Below are positions 26,354 to 35,291 of a stretch of 64,000 nucleotides of DNA, one piece after another. The translations under genes and the position numbers were made by a program. This DNA is from Gammaproteobacteria bacterium HGW-Gammaproteobacteria-15. GTDB lineage: Bacteria > Pseudomonadota > Gammaproteobacteria > Enterobacterales > Alteromonadaceae. The stretch spans positions 496,001 through 560,000 of the forward strand of contig PGZF01000001.1 of assembly GCA_002840125.1 (NCBI GenBank), given 5' to 3'. The notes beneath the pieces are model-generated. The model was given only the letters and a program-made list of their open reading frames with translations, was not told the origin of the DNA and made no database searches. Every line of letters starts with the position of its first letter. Within the stretch, counting starts at the first letter, position 1.

Positions 26354-27859
26354 CTATAACACCGGAGACATTAAGTTAGCAGCTTGCGACGCGGCTCTTT
26401 TATACCAGGGCCGGCTAAGCACTTCATCTAATGTCATTTGCCGCGACAGTGAAAAATCGAGCAGAAACTGCTGCTGTAATTGCTGATTCAGTTCAGCATC
26501 TGCCAGCAATGCGGTAATTTCAAAATTCAGCCGAAAAGAGCGATTGTCTAAATTTACCGTACCCACTGCAATAATCTGCTCATCCAGCACAAAACTTTTG
26601 GCATGCAAAAAGCCCTGCTGATAACGGTAAATTTTAATACCTGCATCCAGTAGCGGCCCGACAAAAGCATAGGCAGCTAAGCTAACCAACAGGTTGTCTG
26701 TGCGTTCGGGGATCAGTATCCGCACATCAACGCCGCGTAAAGCTGCCAGTTTTAACGCCGCCACTGTGCCTTCATCCGGCACAAAATACGGGCTGGCAAT
26801 CCAAATCTGTTTAGTGGCACTATTTAACGCATGTTGCATCATCAGGCTGGCCGTTTCAAAACGATCTGCCGGGCCAGAAGGTATAATTAATACCGGAACG
26901 TCGCTGCCATTTGCCGCTTGGGCCTGCCAGTTTAAATTCGGTAGTTGCTCGCTACTCCAGTACCAGTCTTCAACAAACGATAATTGCAAGCCTAACACCG
27001 CCGGGCCACTTAGCTTTAAATGGGTATCGCGCCACTGGCCAAAACGTGGGTCTTCACCAAGATATTCGTCACCAACATTAAGGCCACCCAACCAGCCATG
27101 ATGGCCATCTGTGACTACAATTTTACGATGATTACGAAAATTCAGCTGAAAGCGATTACCCGGCCCTTTGGTAGAATGAAAAGGCCGTACAAATACACCG
27201 GCATCGGTTAATTCCTGGGTATAACGTTTAGGTAAACGGTAACTGCCTATTTCATCAAACAAAAAATAAACTGCCACACCGCTGCGGGCTTTTTCAATCA
27301 GCAATTGCTGTAACTGGCGGCCTATCTGGTCGTCGCGCACTATATAAAACTGCACCAGCACATACTGCTCTGCCTGGCGAATGCCGGCAAAAATGCTGTC
27401 AAAGGTTTGTTGGCCATCTATCAGCAGTTGGGCGTCATTACCGGTTAAAAATGGCATTTTCGCCAGGGTTTCAACCGCCTCAATACTGCCGCGGATCCGG
27501 TTAGACGCCATTACATAAGGCTCAACACCGGCAGTTTTTAACTGATGTTTAGCAAACAGCTCATGGTCGGTTTCTTTACGCGAGATCACATACCCCTGAA
27601 ACCGGCTACGGCCAAATACCCAATAGGCAGGCACTGCGGCATAGGGGAAGGTATTTAAAGACACTATCCAGGCGATACTACCCTGTGACGTGCGCGATGA
27701 CATTAACGCATCAAGCGAGGATAAAGCCCCCAGCGTATGAAACAATGCTAACAGCAGAAAAAACACCCGGCGCCGTTTACTGGTTTTTTTGGCTGGACGC
27801 CCAGCAGCCGCAGTGTGCGAAGCAAAAGCTTGTTTTAATGCCGAGCTAATTCTAAACAT
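26354..27859 (-). CDS. cls: Cardiolipin synthase (phospholipase D family)
   Basis: The 501-residue protein has an N-terminal membrane region (about residues 25-85) and two phospholipase-D HKD motifs: HRKIVVTDG in the first half and HAKSFVLDE in the second. The order and length match ClsA-type enzymes, which join two phosphatidylglycerols to form cardiolipin in the inner membrane. The first 30 residues are basic and precede the first helix. It appears monocistronic or leads the aldo/keto reductase gene. Confidence 0.88.
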   Translation of the reverse strand: MFRISSALKQAFASHTAAAGRPAKKTSKRRRVFFLLLALFHTLGALSSLDALMSSRTSQGSIAWIVSLNTFPYAAVPAYWVFGRSRFQGYVISRKETDHELFAKHQLKTAGVEPYVMASNRIRGSIEAVETLAKMPFLTGNDAQLLIDGQQTFDSIFAGIRQAEQYVLVQFYIVRDDQIGRQLQQLLIEKARSGVAVYFLFDEIGSYRLPKRYTQELTDAGVFVRPFHSTKGPGNRFQLNFRNHRKIVVTDGHHGWLGGLNVGDEYLGEDPRFGQWRDTHLKLSGPAVLGLQLSFVEDWYWSSEQLPNLNWQAQAANGSDVPVLIIPSGPADRFETASLMMQHALNSATKQIWIASPYFVPDEGTVAALKLAALRGVDVRILIPERTDNLLVSLAAYAFVGPLLDAGIKIYRYQQGFLHAKSFVLDEQIIAVGTVNLDNRSFRLNFEITALLADAELNQQLQQQFLLDFSLSRQMTLDEVLSRPWYKRAASQAANLMSPVL

Positions 27860-28060
27860 TGTCTGCCTATCAGGCTGTATTTATGGGCAATTTTAGCATG
27901 CCCCAACCAACTATGCAGTTGGCTATTTGGCCAGGCTCAATATGGCCCATTAGCTGTGGTTCCGGCTAATGTTGTTCAGCACGGAAATACTATTTGCCGT
28001 CTGTATACGCGATGCGTTAATTTCTGAAGCATTAATTCTTAAACCAATAGGGCATAAGCG

Positions 28061-28600
28061 GTGAAGAGATTACTCAGCGTTATTCTGCTGATTACAGCTT
28101 GTAGCACTGCGGCTACCAGCCACAATTTTATCGGCTGTAACTGGCATATCCCGGCAGGCTTTGAACAGCTGTCTGATAACGAGTACCGCAAAATTCCGGC
28201 AAATGATGACTTAAGCACAGGTTTTAGCTCAGTGCTGTTTTCAACAACCGTGCCTGATGAGCTTACCACGCTGATTGAAATGGATAATATGCCGGATACT
28301 GAAGTGCTGGTAATTTCCCATCCGGATGATAGCCGGTACAGCTACCAATCTGTTTTTACCAACCGTAAAACCCGATTTGGCGATAGTATCAGCAGCAATA
28401 CATTGCGGGTGTCCGCAAAAGATCGGGTTGTTGCATTGGTTGCGCTTACGCAAACTGACAGTTTTCATTTAACCAGTGCATGTGTACCGCCAACAGTGAT
28501 AGATCAACACTACGCGATTCTGGAGCAACTTGATCAGGGAATCGAGGCATTTATTAGCACAGAGCATGGGGCTAATGTTTTGGTGCCAAAGTCTAAATAA
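28061..28600 (+). CDS. Exported hypothetical protein
   Basis: The 179-residue product starts with GTG and a signal segment (MKRLLSVILLITACS). The LITAC sequence could be a lipobox, or the signal could be cleaved after ATS. The mature part has no motif I recognise; two cysteines (NFIGCNW and SACVPP) could form a disulfide. It lies alone between cls and the mobile island. Confidence 0.6.
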   Translation: MKRLLSVILLITACSTAATSHNFIGCNWHIPAGFEQLSDNEYRKIPANDDLSTGFSSVLFSTTVPDELTTLIEMDNMPDTEVLVISHPDDSRYSYQSVFTNRKTRFGDSISSNTLRVSAKDRVVALVALTQTDSFHLTSACVPPTVIDQHYAILEQLDQGIEAFISTEHGANVLVPKSK

Positions 28601-28739
28601 AGCGATCTAAGGGCTGAATCTCCTGTCTAATACAGGAATATGTTTATTAGTCAGGTTTGCGTAGAAAACCCCTATCGATCAAGAAAAAAATATTTATTTT
28701 CAATAACTTGACTATTAAAGGCAATTATTAGCTACGACC

Positions 28740-29057
28740 CCTTTTTCCCGAACGGGAAATACCCGAGCCAGGCGATTATTAGTTGAAGGCGCGCATACTT
28801 ATCGCTATGCCGCTAATGTGTCGACTGAGCTGCAAAAGCGACAGGAAAGCCTTAGCAAAGAAATCATTGATATTGCCTGGCAGGCTCAACTTCGGTTGTG
28901 CAGGCGTTATCAGCGATTAATGAAACGCGGCAAACACTACAACGTAGTCGTTACCGCCATTGCCCGAGAGATGATCGCCTATATCTGGGCCATCTCTCGC
29001 GAAGTCGTGCTGACACCCGTTAACCCTGCTAAACGGTTAGCAAGAGTGCCGGCATGA
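28740..29057 (+). pseudogene. 5'-truncated IS110-family transposase
   Basis: The frame is open from about 28719 without a start codon. From about 28752 it reads TGNTRARRLLVEGAYTYRY, then LQKRQESLSKEIIDIAWQAQ and VVVTAIAREMIAYIWAIS. This is the C-terminal third of IS110-family (DEDD) transposases. The catalytic N-terminal RuvC-like domain is missing, so the element is dead. The longest internal start (GTG at 28818) would give a 79-residue remnant. It is followed by a long non-coding end, as in intact IS110 elements. Confidence 0.88.
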
Positions 29058-29290
29058 AAAACCGGTTAGAGTTAATGCATTGGATCAAGCAGCGGGTGTG
29101 GCACAATCACCGACGGCGTTAGGATGGCAACAGCCTCACGGCTGTTGAACCTCGAACCTAGACTGAAGACAGGTGCCACGGCGGATCAAGTAAGGTAGGC
29201 TCTGTTAGCGAAAGCTGATAATCCACGTATACCAGCATGACAACCGACGAAAGTTACCAGCTTCATCTGATGCATTAACTCGTTTTAACA
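29058..29290 (+). mobile_element. Downstream non-coding end of the IS110-family relic
   Basis: About 230 bases follow the transposase stop without a gene. They include a perfect 8-bp hairpin (CAACAGCC, loop TCAC, GGCTGTTG at 29128-29147) and related arms with GTGGCAC/GTGCCAC. Subsets of the IS110 family (IS1111 type) encode their target-choosing bridge/seek RNA in this downstream position. That this relic still carries such an RNA is inference; the exact element boundary is not defined. Confidence 0.45.
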
Positions 29291-29348
29291 GCAAACAATG
29301 GTTCTTAAATGAGCAGAGATTTATTCAACTTGCTTGACTTGGGGAGTC

Positions 29349-29450
29349 ATACCAACGCCCCAAGCAGGGGCAATAACACGTAGGCTAAAATACGGAACGA
29401 AGTGACGGGAGCCTACGTGTTAGTGTCCCGCTGACTTGGTTTGTTAGGGC
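29349..29450 (-). repeat. Integron attC site A
   Basis: On the minus strand the site begins with CCTAACAAACC at the end of the lipoprotein cassette and ends with GGGGCGTTGG. Between these lie perfect 13-bp arms TAACACGTAGGCT (29374-29386) and AGCCTACGTGTTA (29410-29422) forming a long hairpin, with the simple-site structure of attC. It is the attC nearest the IS relic. Confidence 0.75.
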
Positions 29451-29959
29451 TTTGAACCAGCAACGGCCATTGCACACAAAATTCTGTTCTTCTCGGTTTC
29501 TTCTACCTCACATTCCTTAAGCTCTTTGTGAGCTTCTGTGAAGCTTTCAGGAACCGCGGTATTTTTAAGTTTCCTTAAACACACTTCGGCAGTATAGGAC
29601 GAGTATATTTCGCTCTCTAAGGGCTGGTAGTTATACACTTCACTGACTATTTCGTGCATTGTTAACCCCATCATCTTTTGAACATCCATATTCTTGGGAT
29701 AGCTGTTTAGTTGCTCCTTAGTTGGCAAGGGTGCTAGCAAAGATTCCTTTGATACCCCTTTTTCTCTGTTAAAAATTGCTGAACGCGCCATGCTAGCAAG
29801 TGAAAGGCAGGCCTTAACTTTCTCTGGAGCTAAATCGGCTAATAAACTGTCAGCTTTATCAATTTGCTTTTCATTTTTTGGTCCTGAGCTAACCTTATTT
29901 CCGTTAGTTGAGCACGAAATAAGCGCGAAAATAGCCAATAACGAAATTAAAGACTTCAA
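29444..29959 (-). CDS. Cassette-borne hypothetical lipoprotein
   Basis: From a TTG start at 29959 the product is 171 residues with a textbook lipoprotein signal (KSLISLLAIFALISC, lipobox Cys about residue 16). AGAGG lies six to seven bases before the TTG, which decides this start over upstream in-frame options that cross an attC site. The mature protein is polar, with Lys/Glu-rich stretches and several cysteines (KACLSL, EVCLRK, KECEVEE, ILCAMA). I do not recognise a family. The stop codon abuts attC A, and attC B lies just upstream, so it is a complete integron cassette. Confidence 0.72.
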   Translation of the reverse strand: MKSLISLLAIFALISCSTNGNKVSSGPKNEKQIDKADSLLADLAPEKVKACLSLASMARSAIFNREKGVSKESLLAPLPTKEQLNSYPKNMDVQKMMGLTMHEIVSEVYNYQPLESEIYSSYTAEVCLRKLKNTAVPESFTEAHKELKECEVEETEKNRILCAMAVAGSKP

Positions 29960-29983
29960 ATTTATACCTCTTTGTATATGGAG

Positions 29984-30060
29984 CCCTAACGCCGCCAACA
30001 GCGGCCGAGCGTAGTGAGGTCCAGCGCACATAGTGCGCATTGCTGCTTGGCCTTGTTAAG
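29984..30060 (-). repeat. Integron attC site B
   Basis: The minus strand reads CTTAACAAGGCCAAGCAGC, a stem-loop containing TGCGCACTATGTGCGC, and GCTGTTGGCGGCGTTAGGG. Ends TTAACAAGG and GCGTTAGGG match attC R'' and R' core sites, and the inner arms are complementary. The stop codon of the upstream cassette gene overlaps the first core site. Confidence 0.8.
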
Positions 30061-30544
30061 GGTTGCTTGAGAAATGCTCATTAATAACAATACTGTATAG
30101 TGGTTCGAAAAAGTTAATATCTTCATTCTCAGGATCAATGCGCTTCCAGACGCTGCTAATTGGATAAGCTTCTGCTCCGTTTGGCGACAATAATGCCAAG
30201 TCTGTACCGAAGTTGTCAGTAACAATTACCCAGCGAGCTTGCCTATGCTCAATTACGTAATTGCCAAATAAAACCCCTAACCCGTGAGCAATGATGTTGT
30301 CTGGTGCTCTATCATCAGATTTATCAAGTTTCCAATTATTGAATGCTTTGTCCAAGTTTTCTGGTGTTACTTCTTTCGATTTAATATACCAATCCAATAC
30401 GTCATAACCATATTTCTCTGATTGAGATAGCCATTCAATGTCTTTTGACTCTAACTCACGAATTATTTTTTCTTGTTCCATCTTATCCTCTGCTATTGCC
30501 CCTAAGCATAGGAACACAAAGATGATTCCAATGACTGCTCTCAA
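30056..30544 (-). CDS. Cassette-borne hypothetical exported protein
   Basis: From a TTG start at 30544 the product is 162 residues. It begins with a hydrophobic signal (RAVIGIIFVFLCLGAIAED), followed by a Glu-rich helix and a globular part with APDNIIAHGLGVLFGNYVIE and ARWVIVTDNFGTDLALLSPNG. The pattern resembles small immunity-like or domain-of-unknown-function proteins, but I cannot name the family. Longer frames reaching 30703 are rejected because they run through attC C. The stop overlaps attC B. Confidence 0.65.
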   Translation of the reverse strand: MRAVIGIIFVFLCLGAIAEDKMEQEKIIRELESKDIEWLSQSEKYGYDVLDWYIKSKEVTPENLDKAFNNWKLDKSDDRAPDNIIAHGLGVLFGNYVIEHRQARWVIVTDNFGTDLALLSPNGAEAYPISSVWKRIDPENEDINFFEPLYSIVINEHFSSNP

Positions 30545-30562
30545 ATGTGACCCTGTTCTTAC

Positions 30563-30648
30563 CCTTAACGCAAAGCACATGGGCGACGGCCGCGCAGCGG
30601 CTGGCGTCCCAGCGACCGAAGGGAGCGAATGATGCGCCTTGTTAGCGG
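30563..30648 (-). repeat. Integron attC site C
   Basis: The minus strand begins CGCTAACAAGGCGCATC, passes through stem sequences CGCTCCCTTCGGTCGCTGGG and GCCGCTGCGCGGC, and ends TTTGCGTTAAGGG. The TAACAAGGC and GCGTTA ends are typical of chromosomal-integron attC repeats. Confidence 0.8.
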
Positions 30649-30944
30649 CGACAAACACTTTACCCACGCGGCACTGCCGCCAAGCGATGCTAAACAACCG
30701 CACCCATGTGCAAAATTAAAAACGTAACCAGCCAAGTGCGATACTGAGAAATGACTGGAACCTTAAAACTTTGAAGCAAGCGGAGCCAATGAGCCAAAAG
30801 GAACAACGCTACCGCACCATCAGAGATTGCACCTTGCCAACAAACTGGTGAGCACGATGAAATAAATTAACAACTGAGATACAACTTAACGCAAGCAGAG
30901 CCGAAAAGTAAAACAGATTTTGTACCTAAACCATCTCGACCGCC

Positions 30945-31015
30945 GGCTAACGCCCTCAACAAACGCGAGCGGAGCGAGTCGAGGCCGACAGGCCGGTTTG
31001 ATTGCGTTTGTTATG
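30945..31015 (-). repeat. Integron attC site D
   Basis: The minus strand reads ATAACAAACGCAATC, a short GGCCTGTCGGCC hairpin, CGACTCGCTCCGCTCGCG, and TTGTTGAGGGCGTTAGCC. This is a compact attC with TAACAAACG and GGCGTTAG ends, closely resembling repeats of Vibrio/Shewanella-type chromosomal integrons. Confidence 0.88.
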
Positions 31016-31016
31016 T

Positions 31017-31319
31017 TTATTCCGCTTTATCGCAAGTGTATTCCGAATAACACTGGTTGACCCAACACTCGATCCTTATCGTTCCAAACTCTTTTCCTGA
31101 CTCAATTTCTCTAGAAATTACTACTCGCTCTGCTTCCAGAAGGCCACTAACTGCTTCGGCCAACTCGCTGAAGCCTGAAAGTTCAATACTCTCCTCTGAA
31201 GTCTGCTTTGATACCTGGAACCAAACCTTCAGCAAACCCTGATCTTGCAGACGGTTAGCACTTAAATCCCTAATATATTCAGGTCTTGAAAATTCGAGCA
31301 ACGTCTTATATTCAGACAC
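31017..31319 (-). CDS. Cassette-borne hypothetical protein
   Basis: The 100-residue product starts with GTG at 31319 and has AGGAGA correctly spaced before it. It is a soluble alpha/beta protein with two cysteines near the end (ECWVNQCYSEYTC has three). No family is recognised. The stop is immediately followed by attC D and the start by an attC-like core, so it is a complete cassette gene. Confidence 0.68.
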   Translation of the reverse strand: MSEYKTLLEFSRPEYIRDLSANRLQDQGLLKVWFQVSKQTSEESIELSGFSELAEAVSGLLEAERVVISREIESGKEFGTIRIECWVNQCYSEYTCDKAE

Positions 31320-31716
31320 AGTCTCTCCTAAACATAACGCTTATTCGACGGGTCGGCCCGTACTTAAACACGGGCTAACCTGCCTTTGTAAATTTAATGT
31401 ACAAGACACTACACCGCTTATTTAAAACTTACAATAACTTATCGGTACAGCTTATATTTGTGCTGGCGACAAATACGGGTCAGCCCGTCTAACAAAGCAC
31501 ATTTGGTTTTAGCACCGAATTGGATATAAATACAGCGATGTGAGTGCAATGATGCATATCAGATGGAATTTCTGCTTTTGGCGCACAACTGTCGTTCGCT
31601 GCCGCGCAGTTCCAAAATCAACATTGGTTCTGAAATAGATGTCAGGCAGCTATAGGCCAAGAGCAGAGTGCAAATTTGATTTGTTCAAAACTCCGGTACT
31701 CAGAGTACTAATGTAT
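31320..31716. other. Attachment-like repeat and unassigned DNA at the island edge
   Basis: The first part is the degenerate repeat E. The remainder, about 31500-31716, holds no gene or motif I can support. No integrase gene or attI-like promoter arrangement is visible here. Confidence 0.5.
31333..31500. repeat. Degenerate attC-like inverted repeat E
   Basis: ACGGGTCGGCCCGT at about 31349 and ACGGGTCAGCCCGT at about 31475 lie in inverted arms that also share GCTTATTCG / GCTTTGTTAG-like ends. The outer end towards the cassette (CATAACGC) fits an attC core, but the other end (GTCTAACAAAGC) is in the wrong orientation for a standard site. It may be a rearranged attC or the outer edge of the array. 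Confidence 0.4.
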
Positions 31717-32019
31717 TTATACCAATAACCACAGGACACAAGCTGCCACTAATGATACGCCAATGACGGCCATGCCTTTTAACATCAGTGATTTGGCGTA
31801 GTCGGCATGTTTATGTAACAGTGAATACGGTAAACCTGCTATCCATCCTGACAACAAGATTGCAATGCCCCAAAACCAATTGCGATTTCCCAAAGCAGTT
31901 AATGCCGCTACCATACTGCCAAGTAGCAGCATGGTGAGCCCCACTGAAAACAATATAATCAGCGGCATTAAAAATAACTGCTGAGATAAGTAAAACTCTA
32001 CAAACGCTTTTTCTGTCAT
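31717..32019 (-). CDS. Hypothetical inner-membrane protein
   Basis: The 100-residue product has three hydrophobic segments (about residues 16-40, 48-64 and 80-99) and no recognised domain. An AGGA about ten bases upstream supports the ATG at 32019. It lies outside the attC array and its composition is like the chromosomal genes. Function is unknown. Confidence 0.55.
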   Translation of the reverse strand: MTEKAFVEFYLSQQLFLMPLIILFSVGLTMLLLGSMVAALTALGNRNWFWGIAILLSGWIAGLPYSLLHKHADYAKSLMLKGMAVIGVSLVAACVLWLLV

Positions 32020-32132
32020 AAGTTGACACTTCCTGCCGCACTAAATACGTGTTTTTTTTGCTGCAATTTGATGGTCAAAAAAATTGAGTTGTATAACCGC
32101 TTTTGACACACAGCTACCGTTTCAACCGCCAT

Positions 32133-32480
32133 TCACACAACCGGATAAAACCAGGCATTTACTATTAAACCATCTTGCACTTCGTACACCACTACTACTT
32201 CATACGGCTGTTCAGCCATGCCATATACTTTCTCATGGTCGATAACCTTATTACCTACCACCATGCGCTGCAGCACTTCTGCTCGCAGCGCGGCTATGCT
32301 AAAGCGCTCAGTTTTATAAAACGCTTCCAGCGCAGCGCGGCCTTTTAACGATGGCTGCGTGGCAGGCATGCGATAAATGGCAATGTCCGGGTGATAACAA
32401 GCGATAAAAGCAGCGAGATCTTTAGCGTTGTAAGCATCCAACTGACGTTGTACCGGCAGTACCGTTTGTTCGTTATTCAT
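32133..32480 (-). CDS. SnoaL-like (NTF2-fold) protein
   Basis: The 115-residue protein matches the SnoaL-like/nuclear-transport-factor-2 fold: QRQLDAYNAKDLAAFIACYHPDIAIYRMP, then LKGRAALEAFY and IVNAWFYPV at the end. Such proteins are small isomerases or ligand-binding proteins; the substrate is not predictable. It begins 12 bases after the GNAT gene and is probably co-transcribed with it. Confidence 0.8.
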   Translation of the reverse strand: MNNEQTVLPVQRQLDAYNAKDLAAFIACYHPDIAIYRMPATQPSLKGRAALEAFYKTERFSIAALRAEVLQRMVVGNKVIDHEKVYGMAEQPYEVVVVYEVQDGLIVNAWFYPVV

Positions 32481-32492
32481 AGAGTGGCAGCC

Positions 32493-32951
32493 TTATTCCA
32501 GCGTTTTGGTCATAAACATACTATTCGGGTCATCCGGGTAATCGGCGAAGCGGCCGCAATAGTTAAAACCGGCGCTTTGGTACAAGGTGCGGGCTGGCAG
32601 GAAAAAGTCCATTGAGCCGGTTTCCAGGTAAAGCTGCTTAATGCCGCTTTGGCTGGCCTCGGTTAGCAAAAACTGCAGTAAAGCGCGGCCTATGCCCTGC
32701 CCCCGTGCTTCGGGTGCGGTGCGCATAGATTTTATCTCACCCATATCATTGCTGTGTTGCTTAAGCGCTACACAGCCCAGTAACACATCGCCCTGCCAGG
32801 CGCCCCAAAAGCGGATGCCGGGTGCTTGTAATTTGCTGATATCCAGCGCATGCACACTCTCTGGCGGGGAGGTGGCATACATATCGTCTAAATGGCCTTG
32901 TAATAACTGTTTAACCGCTGGCGAATCCAGCCGGCCCGGAATAATGTTCAT
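32493..32951 (-). CDS. GNAT-family N-acetyltransferase
   Basis: The 152-residue protein has the acetyl-CoA-binding signature RTAPEARGQGIGRALLQFLL (RxxGxG/A type) followed by the LYLETGSMDFFLPARTLYQSAGF strand-helix typical of GNAT enzymes. The acceptor is unknown. It is the first gene of a two-gene unit with the SnoaL-like protein. Confidence 0.85.
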   Translation of the reverse strand: MNIIPGRLDSPAVKQLLQGHLDDMYATSPPESVHALDISKLQAPGIRFWGAWQGDVLLGCVALKQHSNDMGEIKSMRTAPEARGQGIGRALLQFLLTEASQSGIKQLYLETGSMDFFLPARTLYQSAGFNYCGRFADYPDDPNSMFMTKTLE

Positions 32952-33173
32952 CGTTAATCTACCTGAAAGACATTTGTATAAAGGTGTAATACGAGCTGCT
33001 GCCTTAGCTGGCGGCTAAAACCGCGGCAAACAAAGTGGCCGGCTGCGGCTGTACGTGTGCTTTGACAGCATGGAGAAAAAATTAGCCGCCGGGCACATTT
33101 TTTTTCCTGCAAAACGTTTTGAAATCCTGTATATTACCGCACTATTTTCAAACCCTAGCTTATTGAGATTACT

Positions 33174-35273
33174 ATGTCAGCAGATTTATCCTTATATAGA
33201 AACATTGGTATCTTCGCCCACGTTGATGCCGGCAAAACCACTACTACCGAGCGTATCCTGAAACTGACCGGTAAGATCCATAAGTTAGGTGAAGTTCACG
33301 AAGGTGAATCTACTACCGACTTTATGGAACAGGAAGCCGAGCGCGGTATTACTATCCAGTCAGCAGCCGTAAGCTGTTTCTGGAAAGGCTACCGTTTTAA
33401 CGTTATCGATACACCAGGCCACGTTGACTTCACCGTTGAAGTATACCGTTCATTAAAAGTATTAGACGGCGGTATCGGTGTATTCTGTGGTTCAGGTGGT
33501 GTTGAGCCGCAATCAGAAACCAACTGGCGCTATGCTAACGACGCTGAAGTATCACGTCTGATCTTCGTTAACAAACTGGACCGTATCGGTGCCGACTTTA
33601 TCCGCGTTACTGAGCAGGTGAAGAAAGTTCTGGGCGCAAACCCACTGATCATGGTGTTACCAATTGGCCGTGAAGACACGTTCAAAGGTGTGGTTGACCT
33701 GTTAACGCAAAAAGCGTACATCTGGGACGAAACTGGCTTACCAGAAAACTACACTATCACTGACATCCCAGCCGATATGGCTGATGACGTTGAAATGTAC
33801 CGTCAACAGCTGATCGAAACTGCATTAGAGCAAGACGACGACCTGTTAATGGCGTACATGGAAGGTGAAGAGCCTTCAATCGAAGATATCAAACGTTGTA
33901 TCCGTAAAGGTACACGTGACCTGGCATTCTTCCCAACTTACTGTGGTTCTGCCTTTAAAAACAAAGGTATGCAGTTAGTTCTGGACGCAGTTGTTGATTA
34001 CCTGCCAAGCCCGACTGAAGTTGTACCACAGCCTCTGACTGACGAAGAAGGTAACGAAACTGGCCAACACGCTATTGTTTCTGCTGACGAGCCATTCCGC
34101 GCTTTAGCGTTCAAAATCATGGATGACCGTTTCGGCGCCCTGACTTTCGTGCGTATTTACTCTGGTGTACTGAACAAGGGTGACACCATCCTGAACTCTT
34201 TCACCGGTAAAACTGAGCGTATCGGCCGTATGGTTGAAATGCAGGCAAATGACCGTACCGACCTGACTACTGCTCAGGCAGGTGACATCATTGCTTTAGT
34301 AGGTATGAAAAATAACACCCAGACTGGCCACACTTTGTGTGATCCTAAGCACCCTTGTACCCTTGAGCCAATGGTATTCCCAGAGCCGGTAATCTCGATC
34401 TCTGTTACGCCAAAAGACAAAGGTTCAGTGGAAAAAATGGGTATCGCTATCGGTAAGATGGTTGCTGAAGATCCAACTTTCCGTGTTGAAACTGATATCG
34501 ACTCAGGTGAAACCATCCTTAAAGGTATGGGTGAACTGCACTTAGATATCAAAGTAGACATCTTAAAGCGTACTTACGGTGTTGAATTAGTTGTAGGCCA
34601 GCCACAGGTTGCTTACCGCGAAACCATTACCCGTGAAGTTGAAGACAGCTACACGCACAAGAAGCAATCTGGTGGTTCTGGTCAGTACGGTAAAATCGAC
34701 TACCGCATTCGTCCGGGCGAGCAAAACTCTGGCTTCACATTCAAATCAACGGTAGTTGGTGGTAGCGTACCAAAAGAGTTTATGCCTGCTATCGAGAAAG
34801 GTTTCGAGTCTATGATGTCAACCGGTACTCTGGCTGGCTTCCCGGTATTAGACGTTGAAGTTGAAGTATTCGACGGTGGTTTCCACGCCGTTGACTCATC
34901 AGCTATCGCGTTCGAAATCGCTGCTAAAGGCGCTTTCCGTCAAACTATGCCAAAAGCTGGCGCGCAACTGCTTGAACCAATCATGAAAGTTGACGTGTTT
35001 ACACCAGAAGATCACGTAGGTGATGTTATCGGTGACTTAAACCGTCGTCGCGGCATGATCTCTGGTCAGGAAGCTGGCGTAACTGGCGTACGTATTAAAG
35101 CTGACGTACCACTGTCAGAAATGTTCGGTTATATCAGTACTCTGCGTACTATGACTTCTGGCCGTGGCCAGTTCTCTATGGAGTTCTCGCACTATTCACC
35201 GTGCCCGACTAACGTAGCTGACGCTGTTATCGCCAAAGAAAAAGAAAAGAAAGCTGCCGCTGCTAAAAACTAA
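33174..35273 (+). CDS. fusA2: Elongation factor G homologue (stand-alone, fusA2-type)
   Basis: The 699-residue GTPase catalyses ribosomal translocation or a related step. G1 (AHVDAGKT), G3 (DTPGHVDF) and G4 (NKLD) are present, followed by domains II-V. Length is normal. It is not next to rpsL, rpsG or tuf, and its sequence ([17 protein letters not shown]) resembles the second EF-G found in Vibrio and alteromonads rather than the str-operon copy. Codon use is strikingly biased to common codons, implying high expression. A strong terminator follows. Whether it is a translocation factor, a recycling factor or a back-up cannot be decided from sequence. Confidence 0.88.
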   Translation: MSADLSLYRNIGIFAHVDAGKTTTTERILKLTGKIHKLGEVHEGESTTDFMEQEAERGITIQSAAVSCFWKGYRFNVIDTPGHVDFTVEVYRSLKVLDGGIGVFCGSGGVEPQSETNWRYANDAEVSRLIFVNKLDRIGADFIRVTEQVKKVLGANPLIMVLPIGREDTFKGVVDLLTQKAYIWDETGLPENYTITDIPADMADDVEMYRQQLIETALEQDDDLLMAYMEGEEPSIEDIKRCIRKGTRDLAFFPTYCGSAFKNKGMQLVLDAVVDYLPSPTEVVPQPLTDEEGNETGQHAIVSADEPFRALAFKIMDDRFGALTFVRIYSGVLNKGDTILNSFTGKTERIGRMVEMQANDRTDLTTAQAGDIIALVGMKNNTQTGHTLCDPKHPCTLEPMVFPEPVISISVTPKDKGSVEKMGIAIGKMVAEDPTFRVETDIDSGETILKGMGELHLDIKVDILKRTYGVELVVGQPQVAYRETITREVEDSYTHKKQSGGSGQYGKIDYRIRPGEQNSGFTFKSTVVGGSVPKEFMPAIEKGFESMMSTGTLAGFPVLDVEVEVFDGGFHAVDSSAIAFEIAAKGAFRQTMPKAGAQLLEPIMKVDVFTPEDHVGDVIGDLNRRRGMISGQEAGVTGVRIKADVPLSEMFGYISTLRTMTSGRGQFSMEFSHYSPCPTNVADAVIAKEKEKKAAAAKN

Positions 35274-35291
35274 GCAGTAAGCAGGTTGTAA

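Larger units (their letters stand above)
30545..31016. other. attC C, a cassette without a recognisable gene, and attC D
   Basis: Between attC C and attC D (30649-30944) about 300 bases hold no convincing coding frame on either strand; short frames lack starts or cross the attC sites. It is best described as a gene-less or decayed cassette. Its minus strand contains a GTTAAGT that fits the attC core consensus, possibly a decayed extra site near 30890. Confidence 0.55.

Noticed and set aside
30545-30703. N-terminal extension of the exported cassette protein to a GTG at 30703
   Set aside because: It would translate straight through attC site C and hide an obvious signal peptide; the shorter TTG start is more credible.
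31333-31500. An attI site or integrase promoter region at the array edge
   Set aside because: No integrase gene is nearby and the core-site orientation at 31487-31493 does not fit; it is described only as a degenerate attC-like repeat.
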